Origin: Streptomyces antibioticus
Lineage (GTDB): Bacteria; Actinomycetota; Actinomycetes; Streptomycetales; Streptomycetaceae
Reading direction: 5' to 3'
Assembly (NCBI RefSeq): GCF_001514065.1
Contig: NZ_KQ948432.1
Coordinates: 141,632-205,631 of the forward strand
Length of the DNA stretch: 64,000 bases
Below are positions 32,223-42,395 of this stretch, one piece after another. The notes beneath the pieces are model-generated. The model had not been told where the DNA came from, did not search any database, and saw only the letters and a list, made by a program, of their open reading frames with translations. How positions within the stretch are numbered: position 1 is the stretch's first letter; the number at the start of each line of letters is the position of its first letter. A program made the position numbers and the translations under genes.

Positions 32223-34310
32223 GTGAGCACCAAGCCGACCACCACAGACCTCGAGTGGACCGAGCTGGACCAGCGGGCCGTCGACACCGCCCGCGTCCTG
32301 GCCGCCGACGCCGTACAGAAGGTCGGCAACGGCCATCCGGGTACGGCGATGAGCCTGGCCCCCGCCGCGTACACCCTCTTCCAGAAGGTGATGCGGCACG
32401 ACCCGGCGGACCCGGAGTGGGTCGGGCGCGACCGGTTCGTGCTGTCCGCGGGCCACTCGTCCCTGACCCTGTACACCCAGCTCTACCTGGCCGGCTTCGG
32501 CCTGGAGCTGGACGACCTGAAGGCGTTCCGGACGTGGGGCTCGAAGACCCCCGGTCACCCGGAGTACGGCCACACCAAGGGCGTGGAGACCACCACCGGT
32601 CCGCTGGGCCAGGGTGTCGCCAACGCGGTGGGCATGGCCATGGCCGCCCGCTACGAGCGCGGTCTGTTCGACCCGGAGGCGCCGCAGGGCGAGTCGCCCT
32701 TCGACCACTTCATCTACGCCATCGCCGGTGACGGCTGCCTCCAGGAGGGCATCTCCGCCGAGGCGTCCTCCCTCGCGGGCCACCAGAAGCTCGGCAACCT
32801 GATCCTGCTGTGGGACGACAACCACATCTCGATCGAGGGCGACACGGAGACGGCCGTCTCCGAGGACACCGCCAAGCGGTACGAGGCGTACGGCTGGCAC
32901 GTCCAGCGGATCGCCCCGAAGCCGGACGGCGACCTGGACCCGCACGCGATCTACAACGCCATCGAGGCCGCGAAGAAGGTGACGGACAAGCCGTCCTTCA
33001 TCGCGATGCGCTCGATCATCGCCTGGCCCGCCCCGAACGCGCAGAACACCGAGGCCGCCCACGGCTCGGCGCTCGGCGACGACGAGGTGGCCGCCACCAA
33101 GCGCGTGCTCGGTTTCGACCCGGAGCAGTCCTTCGAGGTCGCCGACGAGGTCATCGCCCACACCCGCCAGGCCCTCGACCGTGGCCGTGAGGCCAAGGCC
33201 GAGTGGGAGAAGCAGCTCCAGGAGTGGCGCGACAACAACGCGGAGCGCGCCGCCGAGTTCGACCGCATCGCCGCGGGCGAGCTGCCCAAGGGCTGGGAGG
33301 AGAAGCTCCCGGTCTTCGAGCCCGGCAAGGGCGTCGCCACGCGTGCCGCGTCCGGCAAGGTGCTCCAGGCGCTCGGCGCGGTGATCCCCGAGCTGTGGGG
33401 CGGCTCCGCCGACCTCGCGGGCTCGAACAACACCACGATCGACAAGGCCTCCTCGTTCCTCCCGGCGGACAACCCGCTGCCGGAGGCGAACCCGTACGGC
33501 CGCACGATCCACTTCGGCATCCGTGAGCACTCCATGGCCGCGGAGATGAACGGCATCGCGCTGCACGGCAACACCCGCATCTACGGCGGCACGTTCCTCG
33601 TGTTCTCCGACTACATGCGCAACGCCGTCCGCCTGTCGGCCCTGATGCACCTGCCGGTGACGTACGTGTGGACGCACGACTCCATCGGTCTGGGCGAGGA
33701 CGGCCCGACGCACCAGCCGGTCGAGCACCTCGCCTCGCTGCGCGCCATCCCGGGCCTGAACGTGGTCCGCCCGGCCGACGCCAACGAGACCGCCATCGCC
33801 TGGCGCGAGATCCTCAAGCGCTGGACGAAGGAGTTCGGCAAGGGCGCCCCGCACGGTCTGGCGCTGACCCGCCAGGGCGTGCCGACGTACGAGCCCAACG
33901 AGGACGCGGTGAAGGGCGGCTACGTCCTGTTCGAGGCCTCCGGCGGTGCGCCCGAGGTCATCCTCATCGCCACCGGCTCCGAGGTGCACGTCGCCGTCGA
34001 GGCGCGCGAGCAGCTGGAGGCCGACGGCGTTCCGACGCGTGTGGTGTCCATGCCGTCCGTGGAGTGGTTCGAGGAGCAGGACCAGGGGTACCGGGACAGC
34101 GTCCTGCCGCCCGCCGTCAAGGCGCGTGTCGCGGTCGAGGCCGGAATCGGTCTGACCTGGCACAAGTACGTCGGCGACGCCGGTCGCATCGTTTCCCTGG
34201 AGCACTTCGGTGCTTCCGCCGACGGCAAGGTCCTTTTCCAGGAGTTCGGCTTCACTGCCGAGAACGTGGCCGCCAAGGCCCGGGAATCCCTCGCCGACGC
34301 CCAGCGCTGA
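32223..34310 (+). CDS. tkt: Transketolase
   Basis: A 695-residue thiamine-diphosphate enzyme moving two-carbon units in the non-oxidative pentose phosphate pathway. Seen are GNGHPGTAMSLAP (catalytic His), TTGPLGQGVANAVGMA, the ThDP motif GDGCLQEGISAE with NHISIEGDT, EHSMAAEMNGIALHG (catalytic Glu) and DGPTHQPVEHLASLR. It is the first gene of the tkt-tal-zwf-opcA-pgl unit. GTG at 32223 follows AGGAG by 12 nt, which is a long spacing. Confidence 0.97.
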   Translation: MSTKPTTTDLEWTELDQRAVDTARVLAADAVQKVGNGHPGTAMSLAPAAYTLFQKVMRHDPADPEWVGRDRFVLSAGHSSLTLYTQLYLAGFGLELDDLKAFRTWGSKTPGHPEYGHTKGVETTTGPLGQGVANAVGMAMAARYERGLFDPEAPQGESPFDHFIYAIAGDGCLQEGISAEASSLAGHQKLGNLILLWDDNHISIEGDTETAVSEDTAKRYEAYGWHVQRIAPKPDGDLDPHAIYNAIEAAKKVTDKPSFIAMRSIIAWPAPNAQNTEAAHGSALGDDEVAATKRVLGFDPEQSFEVADEVIAHTRQALDRGREAKAEWEKQLQEWRDNNAERAAEFDRIAAGELPKGWEEKLPVFEPGKGVATRAASGKVLQALGAVIPELWGGSADLAGSNNTTIDKASSFLPADNPLPEANPYGRTIHFGIREHSMAAEMNGIALHGNTRIYGGTFLVFSDYMRNAVRLSALMHLPVTYVWTHDSIGLGEDGPTHQPVEHLASLRAIPGLNVVRPADANETAIAWREILKRWTKEFGKGAPHGLALTRQGVPTYEPNEDAVKGGYVLFEASGGAPEVILIATGSEVHVAVEAREQLEADGVPTRVVSMPSVEWFEEQDQGYRDSVLPPAVKARVAVEAGIGLTWHKYVGDAGRIVSLEHFGASADGKVLFQEFGFTAENVAAKARESLADAQR

Positions 34311-34343
34311 CGCTGACATACGACACGTAGGAGATGTAATTCC

Positions 34344-35462
34344 ATGACAGACGCACTCAAGCGCCTCTCCGAAGAAGGCGTCGCGATCTGGCTGGACGAC
34401 CTGTCGCGCAAGCGGATCACGTCCGGCAACCTCGCCGAACTGATCGACCAGCAGCACGTCGTGGGCGTCACCACCAACCCGTCGATCTTCCAGAAGGCGA
34501 TCTCCCAGGGCGACGGCTACGACCAGCAGCTGTCCGACCTCGCCGCCCGCAAGGTCACCGTCGAAGAGGCCATCCGCATGATCACGACGGCGGACGTCCG
34601 CGACGCCGCCGACATCCTGCGCCCGGTCTTCGACGCCACCGGCGGCCAGGACGGCCGCGTGTCGATCGAGGTCGACCCGCGCCTGGCCCACAACACCAAG
34701 GCGACGGTCGCCGAGGCCAAGCAGCTCGCGTGGCTGGTCGACCGCCCCAACACCCTCATCAAGATCCCGGCCACCAAGGCGGGCCTGCCGGCCATCACCG
34801 AGGTGATCGGCAACGGCATCAGCGTCAACGTCACGCTGATCTTCTCGCTGGAGCGCTACCGCGAGGTCATGGACGCCTACCTGGCCGGTCTGGAGAAGGC
34901 CAAGGCCAAGGGCCTCGACCTGTCCCTGATCCACTCGGTGGCGTCCTTCTTCGTGTCCCGCGTGGACACCGAGATCGACAAGCGGCTCGACGCGCTCGGC
35001 ACCGACGAGGCCAAGGCCGCCCGCGGCAAGGCCGGTGTCGCCAACGCCCGGCTCGCCTACGAGGCGTACGAGGAGGTCTTCTCCTCCGACCGCTGGGCCG
35101 CCCTCGACAAGGCGCAGGCCAACAAGCAGCGCCCGCTGTGGGCCTCGACCGGCGTGAAGGACCCGGCCTACAAGCCGACCCTGTACGTCGACGAGCTGGT
35201 CGCCCCCAACACGGTGAACACCATGCCGGAGGCCACCCTCCAGGCCACCGAGGAGAGCGGCGAGATCCGCGGCAACGCCGTCGCCGGCACCTACGACCAG
35301 TCCCGCGCCGAGATCGAAGCGGTGGAGAAGCTCGGGATCTCGTACAACGAGGTCGTGCAGCTGCTGGAGGACGAAGGCGTCGAGAAGTTCGAGGCGTCCT
35401 GGAACGACCTGCTCAAGTCGACCGAGGCGGAGCTGGAGCGCCTCGCACCCTCGGAGGGCTAA
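34344..35462 (+). CDS. tal: Transaldolase
   Basis: A 372-residue class I aldolase-type transaldolase that moves dihydroxyacetone units between sugar phosphates. [13 protein letters not shown] is the N-terminal signature and [16 protein letters not shown] holds the Schiff-base Lys. [20 protein letters not shown] completes the barrel pattern of the longer actinobacterial type. GGAG lies before the ATG. It is 33 nt after tkt and 3 nt before zwf. Confidence 0.96.
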   Translation: MTDALKRLSEEGVAIWLDDLSRKRITSGNLAELIDQQHVVGVTTNPSIFQKAISQGDGYDQQLSDLAARKVTVEEAIRMITTADVRDAADILRPVFDATGGQDGRVSIEVDPRLAHNTKATVAEAKQLAWLVDRPNTLIKIPATKAGLPAITEVIGNGISVNVTLIFSLERYREVMDAYLAGLEKAKAKGLDLSLIHSVASFFVSRVDTEIDKRLDALGTDEAKAARGKAGVANARLAYEAYEEVFSSDRWAALDKAQANKQRPLWASTGVKDPAYKPTLYVDELVAPNTVNTMPEATLQATEESGEIRGNAVAGTYDQSRAEIEAVEKLGISYNEVVQLLEDEGVEKFEASWNDLLKSTEAELERLAPSEG

Positions 35463-35465
35463 ACC

Positions 35466-37004
35466 TTGCCAGCCTTTTCCGGTTCCGGAGCGAACCCGCT
35501 TCGTGACCCCGCGGACCGACGGCTCCCGCGTATCGCGGGGCCGTCGGGCCTGGTCATCTTCGGCGTCACGGGCGACCTGTCCCGCAAGAAGCTCATGCCC
35601 GCCGTGTACGACCTCGCCAACCGGGGTCTGCTGCCGCCGGGCTTCTCCCTCGTCGGCTTCGCACGCCGCGAATGGCAGCACGAGGACTTCGCGGCCGAGG
35701 TGCACGACGCCGTCAAGGAGCACGCCCGTACGCCGTTCCGCGAAGAGGTCTGGCAGCAGCTCATCCAGGGGATGCGCTTCGTCCAGGGCACCTTCGACGA
35801 CGACGACGCGTTCGAGCGGCTGCGCGGCACCATCGAGGAGCTCGACAAGGCACAGGGCACGGGCGGCAACTTCGCCTTCTATCTGTCGGTGCCGCCGCGC
35901 TCCTTCCCGGTGGTCATCCAGCAGCTGAAGAAGCACGGCCTCGCCGACCAGTCCTCCGGCTCCTGGCGGCGCGCGGTCATCGAGAAGCCGTTCGGCCACG
36001 ACCTGAAGTCGGCCGAGGACCTCAACAAGGTCGTCCACGAGGTCTTCGCCCCGGACCAGGTCTTCCGCATCGACCACTACCTCGGCAAGGAGACCGTCCA
36101 GAACATCCTGGCGCTCCGCTTCGCCAACCAGATGTTCGAGCCGATCTGGAACCGGTCCTACGTGGACCACGTGCAGATCACCATGGCCGAGGACATCGGC
36201 ATCGGTGGGCGCGCGGGGTACTACGACGGCATCGGCGCGGCCCGTGACGTCATCCAGAACCACCTCCTCCAGCTCATGGCCCTCACCGCCATGGAGGAGC
36301 CCTCGTCCTTCGACGCGGACGCGCTGGCCGCCGAGAAGACCAAGGTGCTCGGCGCCGTGCGGCTGCCGAAGGACCTGGGCCGGGACACCGTCCGCGGTCA
36401 GTACGCGGCGGGCTGGCAGGGCGGTGAGAAGGCGGTCGGGTACCTCGAGGAGGAGGGCATCGACCCCAAGTCGAAGACCGACACGTACGCCGCGATCAAG
36501 GTGGAGGTCGACAACCGCCGCTGGGCGGGCGTCCCCTTCTACCTGCGCACCGGCAAGCGGCTCGGCCGCCGGGTCACGGAGATCGCGGTCGTCTTCCAGC
36601 GGGCCCCGCACTCCCCCTTCGACTCCACGGCCACCGAGGAGCTCGGGCAGAACGCGATCGTCATCCGCGTCCAGCCCGACGAGGGCATCACCGTCCGCTT
36701 CGGCTCCAAGGTGCCCGGCACCTCCATGGAGATCCGGGACGTGTCGATGGACTTCGCGTACGGCGAGTCCTTCACGGAGTCCTCGCCCGAGGCGTACGAG
36801 CGGCTGATCCTCGACGTGCTGCTCGGCGACTCCAACCTCTTCCCACGCACCGAGGAGGTCGAGCTGTCCTGGAAGATCCTCGACCCGATCGAGGAGTACT
36901 GGGACAAGCACGGCAAGCCCGCCCAGTACCCGTCCGGCACGTGGGGGCCGGTCGAGGCGGACGAAATGCTCGCACGCGAGGGACGGAGCTGGCGCCGGCC
37001 ATGA
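35466..37004 (+). CDS. zwf: Glucose-6-phosphate 1-dehydrogenase
   Basis: A 512-residue dehydrogenase, first enzyme of the oxidative pentose phosphate pathway and a main NADPH source. The Rossmann motif is VIFGVTGDLSRKKLMPA. The active-site motif is RIDHYLGKETVQN. EKPFGHDLKSAEDLN is also intact. The TTG start at 35466 follows the tal stop by 3 nt and has GGAGGG 9 nt upstream. It overlaps opcA by 4 nt, its activator in actinobacteria. Confidence 0.96.
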   Translation: MPAFSGSGANPLRDPADRRLPRIAGPSGLVIFGVTGDLSRKKLMPAVYDLANRGLLPPGFSLVGFARREWQHEDFAAEVHDAVKEHARTPFREEVWQQLIQGMRFVQGTFDDDDAFERLRGTIEELDKAQGTGGNFAFYLSVPPRSFPVVIQQLKKHGLADQSSGSWRRAVIEKPFGHDLKSAEDLNKVVHEVFAPDQVFRIDHYLGKETVQNILALRFANQMFEPIWNRSYVDHVQITMAEDIGIGGRAGYYDGIGAARDVIQNHLLQLMALTAMEEPSSFDADALAAEKTKVLGAVRLPKDLGRDTVRGQYAAGWQGGEKAVGYLEEEGIDPKSKTDTYAAIKVEVDNRRWAGVPFYLRTGKRLGRRVTEIAVVFQRAPHSPFDSTATEELGQNAIVIRVQPDEGITVRFGSKVPGTSMEIRDVSMDFAYGESFTESSPEAYERLILDVLLGDSNLFPRTEEVELSWKILDPIEEYWDKHGKPAQYPSGTWGPVEADEMLAREGRSWRRP

Positions 37005-38038
37005 AGATAGACCTCACGGACACCACCGCCAGCAAGATCAACAAGGCGCTGGTCAAGGGCCGCCGGGCCATCGGCACGCCGGCCGTCGGCATGGTGCTGA
37101 CGCTGGTCATCGTCACGGACGAGGAGAACGCGTACGACGCCCTGAAGGCCGCCAACGACGCGTCGCGCGAGCACCCCTCGCGCACGCTGGTGGTCATCAA
37201 GAGGGTCTCGCGCTCACCCCGCGACCGGACGCAGTCCCGCCTGGACGCCGAGGTACGGGTGGGCGCGGACGCGGGCACCGGCGAGACGGTCGTGCTCCGG
37301 CTGTACGGCGAGGTCGTGCACCACGCCCAGTCGGTCGTCCTGCCGCTGCTGCTGCCCGACGCCCCCGTGGTCGTCTGGTGGCCGGTGGACGCGCCGCTCG
37401 ACCCGGCGAACGACCCGCTGGGCGCGCTGGCCCAGCGCCGGGTCACCGACACCTACGCCTCCGAGCAGCCGGTACGGGACCTGGGCGCCCGCGCCGACAC
37501 CTACACCCCTGGCGACACCGACCTGTCCTGGACCCGCATCACGCCCTGGCGCTCGATGCTGGCGGCGGCCCTCGACCAGGTCACCGTGGACGTCAAGGGC
37601 GTCGAGGTGGAGGGCGAGGAGTTCAACCCGAGCTGCGAGCTGCTGGCGATGTGGCTCGCGGACCGGCTGGACGTGCCGGTGAAGCGGTCGCTGTCCTCGG
37701 GCCCCGGCCTCACCGCCGTCCGCATGGACACCAACCACGGCCCGATCGTCCTCGACCGCGCGGACGGCGCCCTCGCGACGCTGTCCATCGAGGGCCAGCC
37801 GGACCGTGCGGTGGCGCTCAAGCGGCGCGAGACGGCCGAGCTGATCGCGGAGGAGCTGCGGCGCCTCGACCCGGACGACACGTACGCGTCCGCGCTGCGG
37901 TTCGGGGTGGAGAAGCTGAACACGGCTCCGGTGGCGGTCTCGGTGGAGACGCCTGTGGAGGAGGCGGCCAAGGCTCCGGCCAAGAAGGCGGCCGCCAAGC
38001 GGACCACCGCCACGTCGCGGAAGGCGGCGGCGAAGTGA
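37001..38038 (+). CDS. opcA: OpcA, glucose-6-phosphate dehydrogenase assembly protein
   Basis: A 345-residue protein of the OpcA family, which stimulates G6PDH by binding it. TRTLVVIKRVS-like HPSRTLVVIKRVSR, VLPLLLPDAPVVVWWPVDAP (20 residues) and TPWRSMLAAALDQ are family hallmarks. The last ~35 residues are an Ala/Lys-rich basic tail (AKAPAKKAAAKRTTATSRK) not needed for the fold. It overlaps zwf and pgl by 4 nt each. Confidence 0.95.
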   Translation: MKIDLTDTTASKINKALVKGRRAIGTPAVGMVLTLVIVTDEENAYDALKAANDASREHPSRTLVVIKRVSRSPRDRTQSRLDAEVRVGADAGTGETVVLRLYGEVVHHAQSVVLPLLLPDAPVVVWWPVDAPLDPANDPLGALAQRRVTDTYASEQPVRDLGARADTYTPGDTDLSWTRITPWRSMLAAALDQVTVDVKGVEVEGEEFNPSCELLAMWLADRLDVPVKRSLSSGPGLTAVRMDTNHGPIVLDRADGALATLSIEGQPDRAVALKRRETAELIAEELRRLDPDDTYASALRFGVEKLNTAPVAVSVETPVEEAAKAPAKKAAAKRTTATSRKAAAK

Positions 38039-38817
38039 GCACTCCGCAGCTGGTCGTGCACCGCGACAAGGAGCTGATGGCCCGGGCCGCGGCGGCCCGC
38101 CTGATCACGAAGATCGTGGACGCCCAGGCCTCCCGGGGCCAGGCGTCCGTGGTCCTCACCGGCGGCCGCAACGGCAACGGCCTGCTGGCCGCGCTGGCGG
38201 CGGCTCCGGCCCGGGACGCGATCGACTGGGGCCGGCTCGACCTGTGGTGGGGAGACGAGCGCTTCCTGCCCGAGGGCGACCCGGACCGCAATGTCACGCA
38301 GGCCCGCGAGGCCCTGCTGGACGCGGTGCCGCTCGACCCGAAGCGGGTGCACGCCATGCCCGCCTCGGACGGCCCCTACGGCGCCGACGTGGACGCGGCG
38401 GCGGCCGGGTACGCGGAGGAGCTGGCCCGCGCGGCCGTGCCCGAGAACCACGGTTCGGTGCCGACCTTCGACGTCCTGATGCTGGGCGTCGGCCCGGACA
38501 CGCATGTGGCGTCGCTGTTCCCCGAGCTCCCCGCGGTGCGCGAGACGGAACGCACGGTGGTCGGCGTCCGCGGCGCCCCGAAGCCGCCGCCGACCCGGGT
38601 CACCCTGACCCTGCCCGCCATCCGCGCCGCCCGCGAGGTCTGGCTCCTGGCGGCGGGCGAGGACAAGGCCCAGGCCGCGGCGATCGCCCTGTCGGGCGCG
38701 GGCGAGATCCAGGCCCCGGCGGCCGGCGCCCAGGGCCGCTCCCGCACCCTGTGGCTCCTCGACGCGGCAGCGGCCTCACAGCTCCCGAGGTCGCTGTACC
38801 CGCCGGCGTCGCCCTGA
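38035..38817 (+). CDS. pgl: 6-phosphogluconolactonase
   Basis: A 260-residue NagB-fold lactonase that opens 6-phosphogluconolactone made by Zwf. VVLTGGRNGNGLLAAL is the phosphate loop and WWGDERFLPEGDPDRN the active-site region. DVLMLGVGPDTHVASLFP carries the usual GxGxDGH-like motif with Pro-Asp-Thr-His. GTG at 38035 overlaps opcA. The operon probably ends in the hairpin at 38840. Confidence 0.94.
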   Translation: MSTPQLVVHRDKELMARAAAARLITKIVDAQASRGQASVVLTGGRNGNGLLAALAAAPARDAIDWGRLDLWWGDERFLPEGDPDRNVTQAREALLDAVPLDPKRVHAMPASDGPYGADVDAAAAGYAEELARAAVPENHGSVPTFDVLMLGVGPDTHVASLFPELPAVRETERTVVGVRGAPKPPPTRVTLTLPAIRAAREVWLLAAGEDKAQAAAIALSGAGEIQAPAAGAQGRSRTLWLLDAAAASQLPRSLYPPASP

Positions 38818-38827
38818 GCGTCCTGGC

Positions 38828-39580
38828 TCAGAAGTCCAGTTCCTTGAGCAGGTCGGGATCTTTCCCGACCTGCTCAAGGAAGGTCTCGAAGAGCGATGGG
38901 TCGAACAGCAGCCCGTAGTACGGCTGGGGAATGACCACGTCGTTGATCACTGCCGTCGGCGTACCCTCCGCCTCGGAACGGTCGAAGGCCTTCTGAGAGG
39001 CCGTCACGAACGTGCGGTACTTCATCGTCTTCACCGCGGAGTCGAAGGCGGGACCGCGCAACCCCTTGACCTGACTCGCCAGTTCGAGCAGGTAGGCGTC
39101 GGTGAAACCGTCGACGGACTCCGCGGGCTGGTTGGCGTACAGCACATCGTGGTACTCCGCGAACTTGCCCGCCTCCAGCGCGGCCCGCAGGGCGTTGACC
39201 GCCTTCTTCGAACCGCTGCCGCCCATCCGGTCGTCCAGGAACGACGCGAGGGTGTACCGCGTGCTCGCTTCCCGCCGGATCGTGGCCTGCCGCAGCACCG
39301 GCGCGCCGCCGGTGGTCTCGAACTCCTCGCACACCGGGCAACGCAGGTCCTCGTACAGATGCACGGCGAGCGGGGCATGCGGGTCGCCGACCACGATCGT
39401 GGTCCCGTCCGCGGCAAGCTTCTCGGGCACGTCCGCCGGCCCCGCATACGCGGCCGGAGCCTCCCGGCCCGCCCTCAGCGGCGCGTCCTCGTCCGCTTGG
39501 TGCCGTTGCCCGCACCCGGCGAGCGTCGCCCCCGCCAAGGCCACCGTCAACACCACGGCGAGCCGTCCCCCACGCATCAT
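38828..39580 (-). CDS. DsbA-like thioredoxin-fold lipoprotein
   Basis: A 250-residue secreted protein. The signal ends in the lipobox LAGC, so it is probably attached to the membrane. Residues ~60-245 are a DsbA/Thioredoxin_4 domain with active-site motif CPVCEEF and the cis-Pro region EGTPTAVIND. It may form, isomerise or reduce disulfides outside the cell. The last codons form an 18-bp hairpin. ATG at 39580 is 5 nt after GAGG; the adjacent ATG at 39577 is possible. Confidence 0.86.
   Translation of the reverse strand: MMRGGRLAVVLTVALAGATLAGCGQRHQADEDAPLRAGREAPAAYAGPADVPEKLAADGTTIVVGDPHAPLAVHLYEDLRCPVCEEFETTGGAPVLRQATIRREASTRYTLASFLDDRMGGSGSKKAVNALRAALEAGKFAEYHDVLYANQPAESVDGFTDAYLLELASQVKGLRGPAFDSAVKTMKYRTFVTASQKAFDRSEAEGTPTAVINDVVIPQPYYGLLFDPSLFETFLEQVGKDPDLLKELDF
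38840..38881. terminator. Coding-region hairpin acting as a shared terminator
   Basis: An 18-bp perfect stem (38840-38857 with 38864-38881) and a 6-nt loop lie inside the last codons of the DsbA-like gene and 23 nt after the convergent pgl stop. It would terminate pgl transcripts. On the other strand it lies before its gene's stop codon. Confidence 0.62.
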
Positions 39581-39647
39581 CCACACCTCTTGTCTCCCCT
39601 GATTCAGGGGGACCTTAGGCCATGACGTACAGGAGTCGCACAGATTT

Positions 39648-40586
39648 TCAGCGGCCACCCGGGCCCGGGCCGTAGGGGTTGCCGTGGTGGTAGGGGTGCC
39701 CCTGGTTGTACGGGTTTCCGTTGGGCGGTCCGTACGGGTTCCCGGCGGGCGGTCCGTACGGGTTGCCGTACGGATTGCCCTGCGGCGGCACGTACGGCGG
39801 CGTCGGAGGGGTGTGGGGCGGCATCGGGGGCATCGGCGGGACGGGCGGTGCCTGGGTGGCCGGGTGGGCCGCCAGGCGGATGCCGTAGTGCTGGTCCAGT
39901 CGTCGCATCTCCATCAGCGCGATGCCCGTGACCGTCAGGGGCGCGCCCAGGATGAACAGGACGCCCATCCCGAGGCTCAGGCCGTGCAGATCGCCCGTGA
40001 GGAGGTCGGGCAGGGCCATCAGCCAGGTGGTCACCGTGGCCAGCAGCGGCGGCAGACAGCGGTGCACACCGGCGGTGCCGAAGAAGTTCGCACCCACGTG
40101 CCAGGCACCGCGTCCGACGAAGACCGCCAGCCAGATCACCAACGGGGCGAGCAGCAGGAGGAAGAGTCCCGCGGCGGTCGTCGACTGGAGCAGCACGACC
40201 GTGAGCACGATCGACCCGACGAAGAGCAGCAGCAGCTTCAGCGAGTTGAACAGCGGCGGTTTCAGTGCCCGGATGTCGCCGTGCCGCTTCCACACCAGCA
40301 GCATGACGCCGACCGTCAGCGGCGTGATGAACAGCAGGACGACGGACGCCGTCAGCATGTTCTCCAGCATCTCGTCGAAGGCGAAGCCACCCTCCACGAA
40401 GGTGTAGACGCCGACCGCCGCTATCGTCCCGGCGATGAGACGGATCTTCTTGAGCTGCTCCACGGCCGGGTCGATGGACTCCGGGATCCACGCCGGATGA
40501 AACGCGGCCCGTGCCGCGTGCTTCGGCTTCAGCAGATCCCTCGCCGTCAGCGAGCCACCCGTCCAACTGCCTTGCGAACCAGCCAT
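39648..40586 (-). CDS. Membrane protein with Pro/Gly/Asn-rich C-terminal repeats
   Basis: A 312-residue protein with about six membrane helices between residues ~50 and 235. The ~75-residue cytoplasmic or outer tail is rich in Pro, Gly, Asn and Tyr with repeats of the kind PPxGNPYG (QGNPYGNPYG, AGNPYGPPNGNPY). No named family is recognised. Similar low-complexity tails occur on actinobacterial membrane proteins of unknown function. ATG at 40586. Confidence 0.8.
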   Translation of the reverse strand: MAGSQGSWTGGSLTARDLLKPKHAARAAFHPAWIPESIDPAVEQLKKIRLIAGTIAAVGVYTFVEGGFAFDEMLENMLTASVVLLFITPLTVGVMLLVWKRHGDIRALKPPLFNSLKLLLLFVGSIVLTVVLLQSTTAAGLFLLLLAPLVIWLAVFVGRGAWHVGANFFGTAGVHRCLPPLLATVTTWLMALPDLLTGDLHGLSLGMGVLFILGAPLTVTGIALMEMRRLDQHYGIRLAAHPATQAPPVPPMPPMPPHTPPTPPYVPPQGNPYGNPYGPPAGNPYGPPNGNPYNQGHPYHHGNPYGPGPGGR

Positions 40587-40689
40587 TTTGCACTCCCCCG
40601 AGCCATGGCCTCCATGATCGCCGGGGAGTCTACGGGAAGCGGACGGTCCCACGCCGCCCGCTTTCCCGCATCGTGACCCTCAACGGCGG

Positions 40690-42342
40690 CTACCGACCGC
40701 GCAGCTCCCGGTACTTGGCGACCAGCGCCCGCGTCGAGGCGTCCAGCCCCGGCACGTCCGCGCCCTCCGTGAGCGCCGGTTCGACGCGCTTGGCGAGCAC
40801 CTTGCCCAGCTCGACGCCCCACTGGTCGAAGGAGTCGATGTTCCAGACGGCACCCTGGACGAAGACCTTGTGCTCGTACAGCGCGACGAGCTGCCCGAGC
40901 ACGGACGGCGTGAGCTCCTTGGCGAGGATCGTCGTCGTCGGGTGGTTGCCCTTGAACGTCTTGTGGGCCACCAGCTCCTCCGGCGCCCCCTCGGCCCGCA
41001 CCTCGTCAGGCGTCTTGCCGAAGGCCAACGCCTGCGTCTGGGCGAAGAAGTTGGCCATCAGCAGGTCGTGCTGCGCCTTCAGCCCCTCGCTGAGCTCCGC
41101 CACCGGCTCGGCGAAGCCGATGAAGTCCGCCGGGATCAGCTTGGTGCCCTGGTGGATCAACTGGTAGTAGGCGTGCTGCCCGTTGGTGCCGGGCGTGCCC
41201 CACACCACCGGCCCGGTCTGCCAGTCCACGGGCCGGCCGTCGCGCTGCACCGACTTGCCGTTGGACTCCATGTCCAGCTGCTGGAGGTAGGCCGTGAACT
41301 TGGACAGGTAGTGGCTGTACGGCAGCACCGCGTGCGACTGCGCGTCATGGAAGTTGCCGTACCAGATGCCCAACAGGCCGAGCAGCAGCGGCACGTTGGA
41401 CTCGGCGGGCGCGGTGCGGAAGTGCTCGTCGACGATGCGGAAGCCGTCGAGCATCTCCCGGAAGCGGTCCGGGCCGATGGCGATCATCAGGGACAGGCCG
41501 ATCGCCGAGTCGTAGGAGTAGCGGCCGCCGACCCAGTCCCAGAACTCGAACATGTTCGCCGTGTCGATACCGAAGTCGGCGACCTTACCCGCGTTGGTCG
41601 ACAGCGCCACGAAGTGCTTGGCGACGGCTTCCTGACCGGCCTTCAGCTCACCGAGCAGCCACTCCCGCGCCGAGGTGGCGTTGGTGATCGTCTCGATGGT
41701 GGTGAAGGTCTTGGACGCGACGATGAACAGCGTCTCCGCCGCGTCCAGGTCGCGGGTGGCCTCGTGCAGGTCGGCGCCGTCGACGTTCGACACGAAACGG
41801 ACGGTGAGGTCGCGGTCGGTATAGGCCCGCAGCACCTCGTACGCCATCGCGGGGCCGAGGTCGGAGCCGCCGATACCGATGTTGACGACGTTCCTGATCC
41901 GCTTGCCGGTGTGGCCGGTCCACTCACCCGAGCGCACCCGGTCGGCGAAGTCGCTCATCTTGTCGAGGACGGCGTGCACCTGCGGCACGACGTTCTCGCC
42001 GTCGACCTCGACGACCGTGTCCCGCGCGGCGCGCAGCGCGGTGTGCAGGACGGCACGGTCCTCGGTGGTGTTGATCTTCTCGCCGCGGAACATGGCGTCC
42101 CGCAGCCCGAACACGTCCGTCGCGACGGCCAGTTCACGCAGCAGCCGCAGGGTCTCGTCGGTGACCAGGTGCTTGGAGTAGTCGATGTGCAGGTCGCCCA
42201 CCCGCAGCGTGTATCCGGTGCCACGCCCGGGATCGGCGGCGAACAGCTCGCGCAGCCGCACCTCGCCGAGTTCCTCGCGGTGCTTGGCCAGAGCGGTCCA
42301 CTCGGGCGTCTGGTTGAGCCTGGTACGGCCGTCTGCGTTCAT
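40690..42342 (-). CDS. pgi: Glucose-6-phosphate isomerase
   Basis: A 550-residue isomerase linking glycolysis and the pentose phosphate pathway. [11 protein letters not shown] is the sugar-phosphate site. [20 protein letters not shown] and [12 protein letters not shown] match the two family signatures (the usual VW of the first is YD here). [13 protein letters not shown]-like sequence and the C-terminal [11 protein letters not shown] follow. The length equals the long bacterial type. It stands on the opposite strand to the zwf operon. Confidence 0.96.
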   Translation of the reverse strand: MNADGRTRLNQTPEWTALAKHREELGEVRLRELFAADPGRGTGYTLRVGDLHIDYSKHLVTDETLRLLRELAVATDVFGLRDAMFRGEKINTTEDRAVLHTALRAARDTVVEVDGENVVPQVHAVLDKMSDFADRVRSGEWTGHTGKRIRNVVNIGIGGSDLGPAMAYEVLRAYTDRDLTVRFVSNVDGADLHEATRDLDAAETLFIVASKTFTTIETITNATSAREWLLGELKAGQEAVAKHFVALSTNAGKVADFGIDTANMFEFWDWVGGRYSYDSAIGLSLMIAIGPDRFREMLDGFRIVDEHFRTAPAESNVPLLLGLLGIWYGNFHDAQSHAVLPYSHYLSKFTAYLQQLDMESNGKSVQRDGRPVDWQTGPVVWGTPGTNGQHAYYQLIHQGTKLIPADFIGFAEPVAELSEGLKAQHDLLMANFFAQTQALAFGKTPDEVRAEGAPEELVAHKTFKGNHPTTTILAKELTPSVLGQLVALYEHKVFVQGAVWNIDSFDQWGVELGKVLAKRVEPALTEGADVPGLDASTRALVAKYRELRGR

Positions 42343-42395
42343 GTCCGACTTCCGCCTTCTTTTCGTGCCTGTCCCAGCTGGTCCAACCTAGTTGA

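Noticed and set aside
32046-36911. A 1621-codon open frame on the minus strand across tkt, tal and zwf
   Set aside because: It is the antisense shadow of three clear enzyme genes in high-GC DNA; its product is Gly/Val/Arg/Leu low-complexity without any motif.
36772-37452. Extra protein genes antisense to opcA
   Set aside because: Overlaps fully with zwf and opcA, which have all family motifs; codon bias supports only the plus strand.
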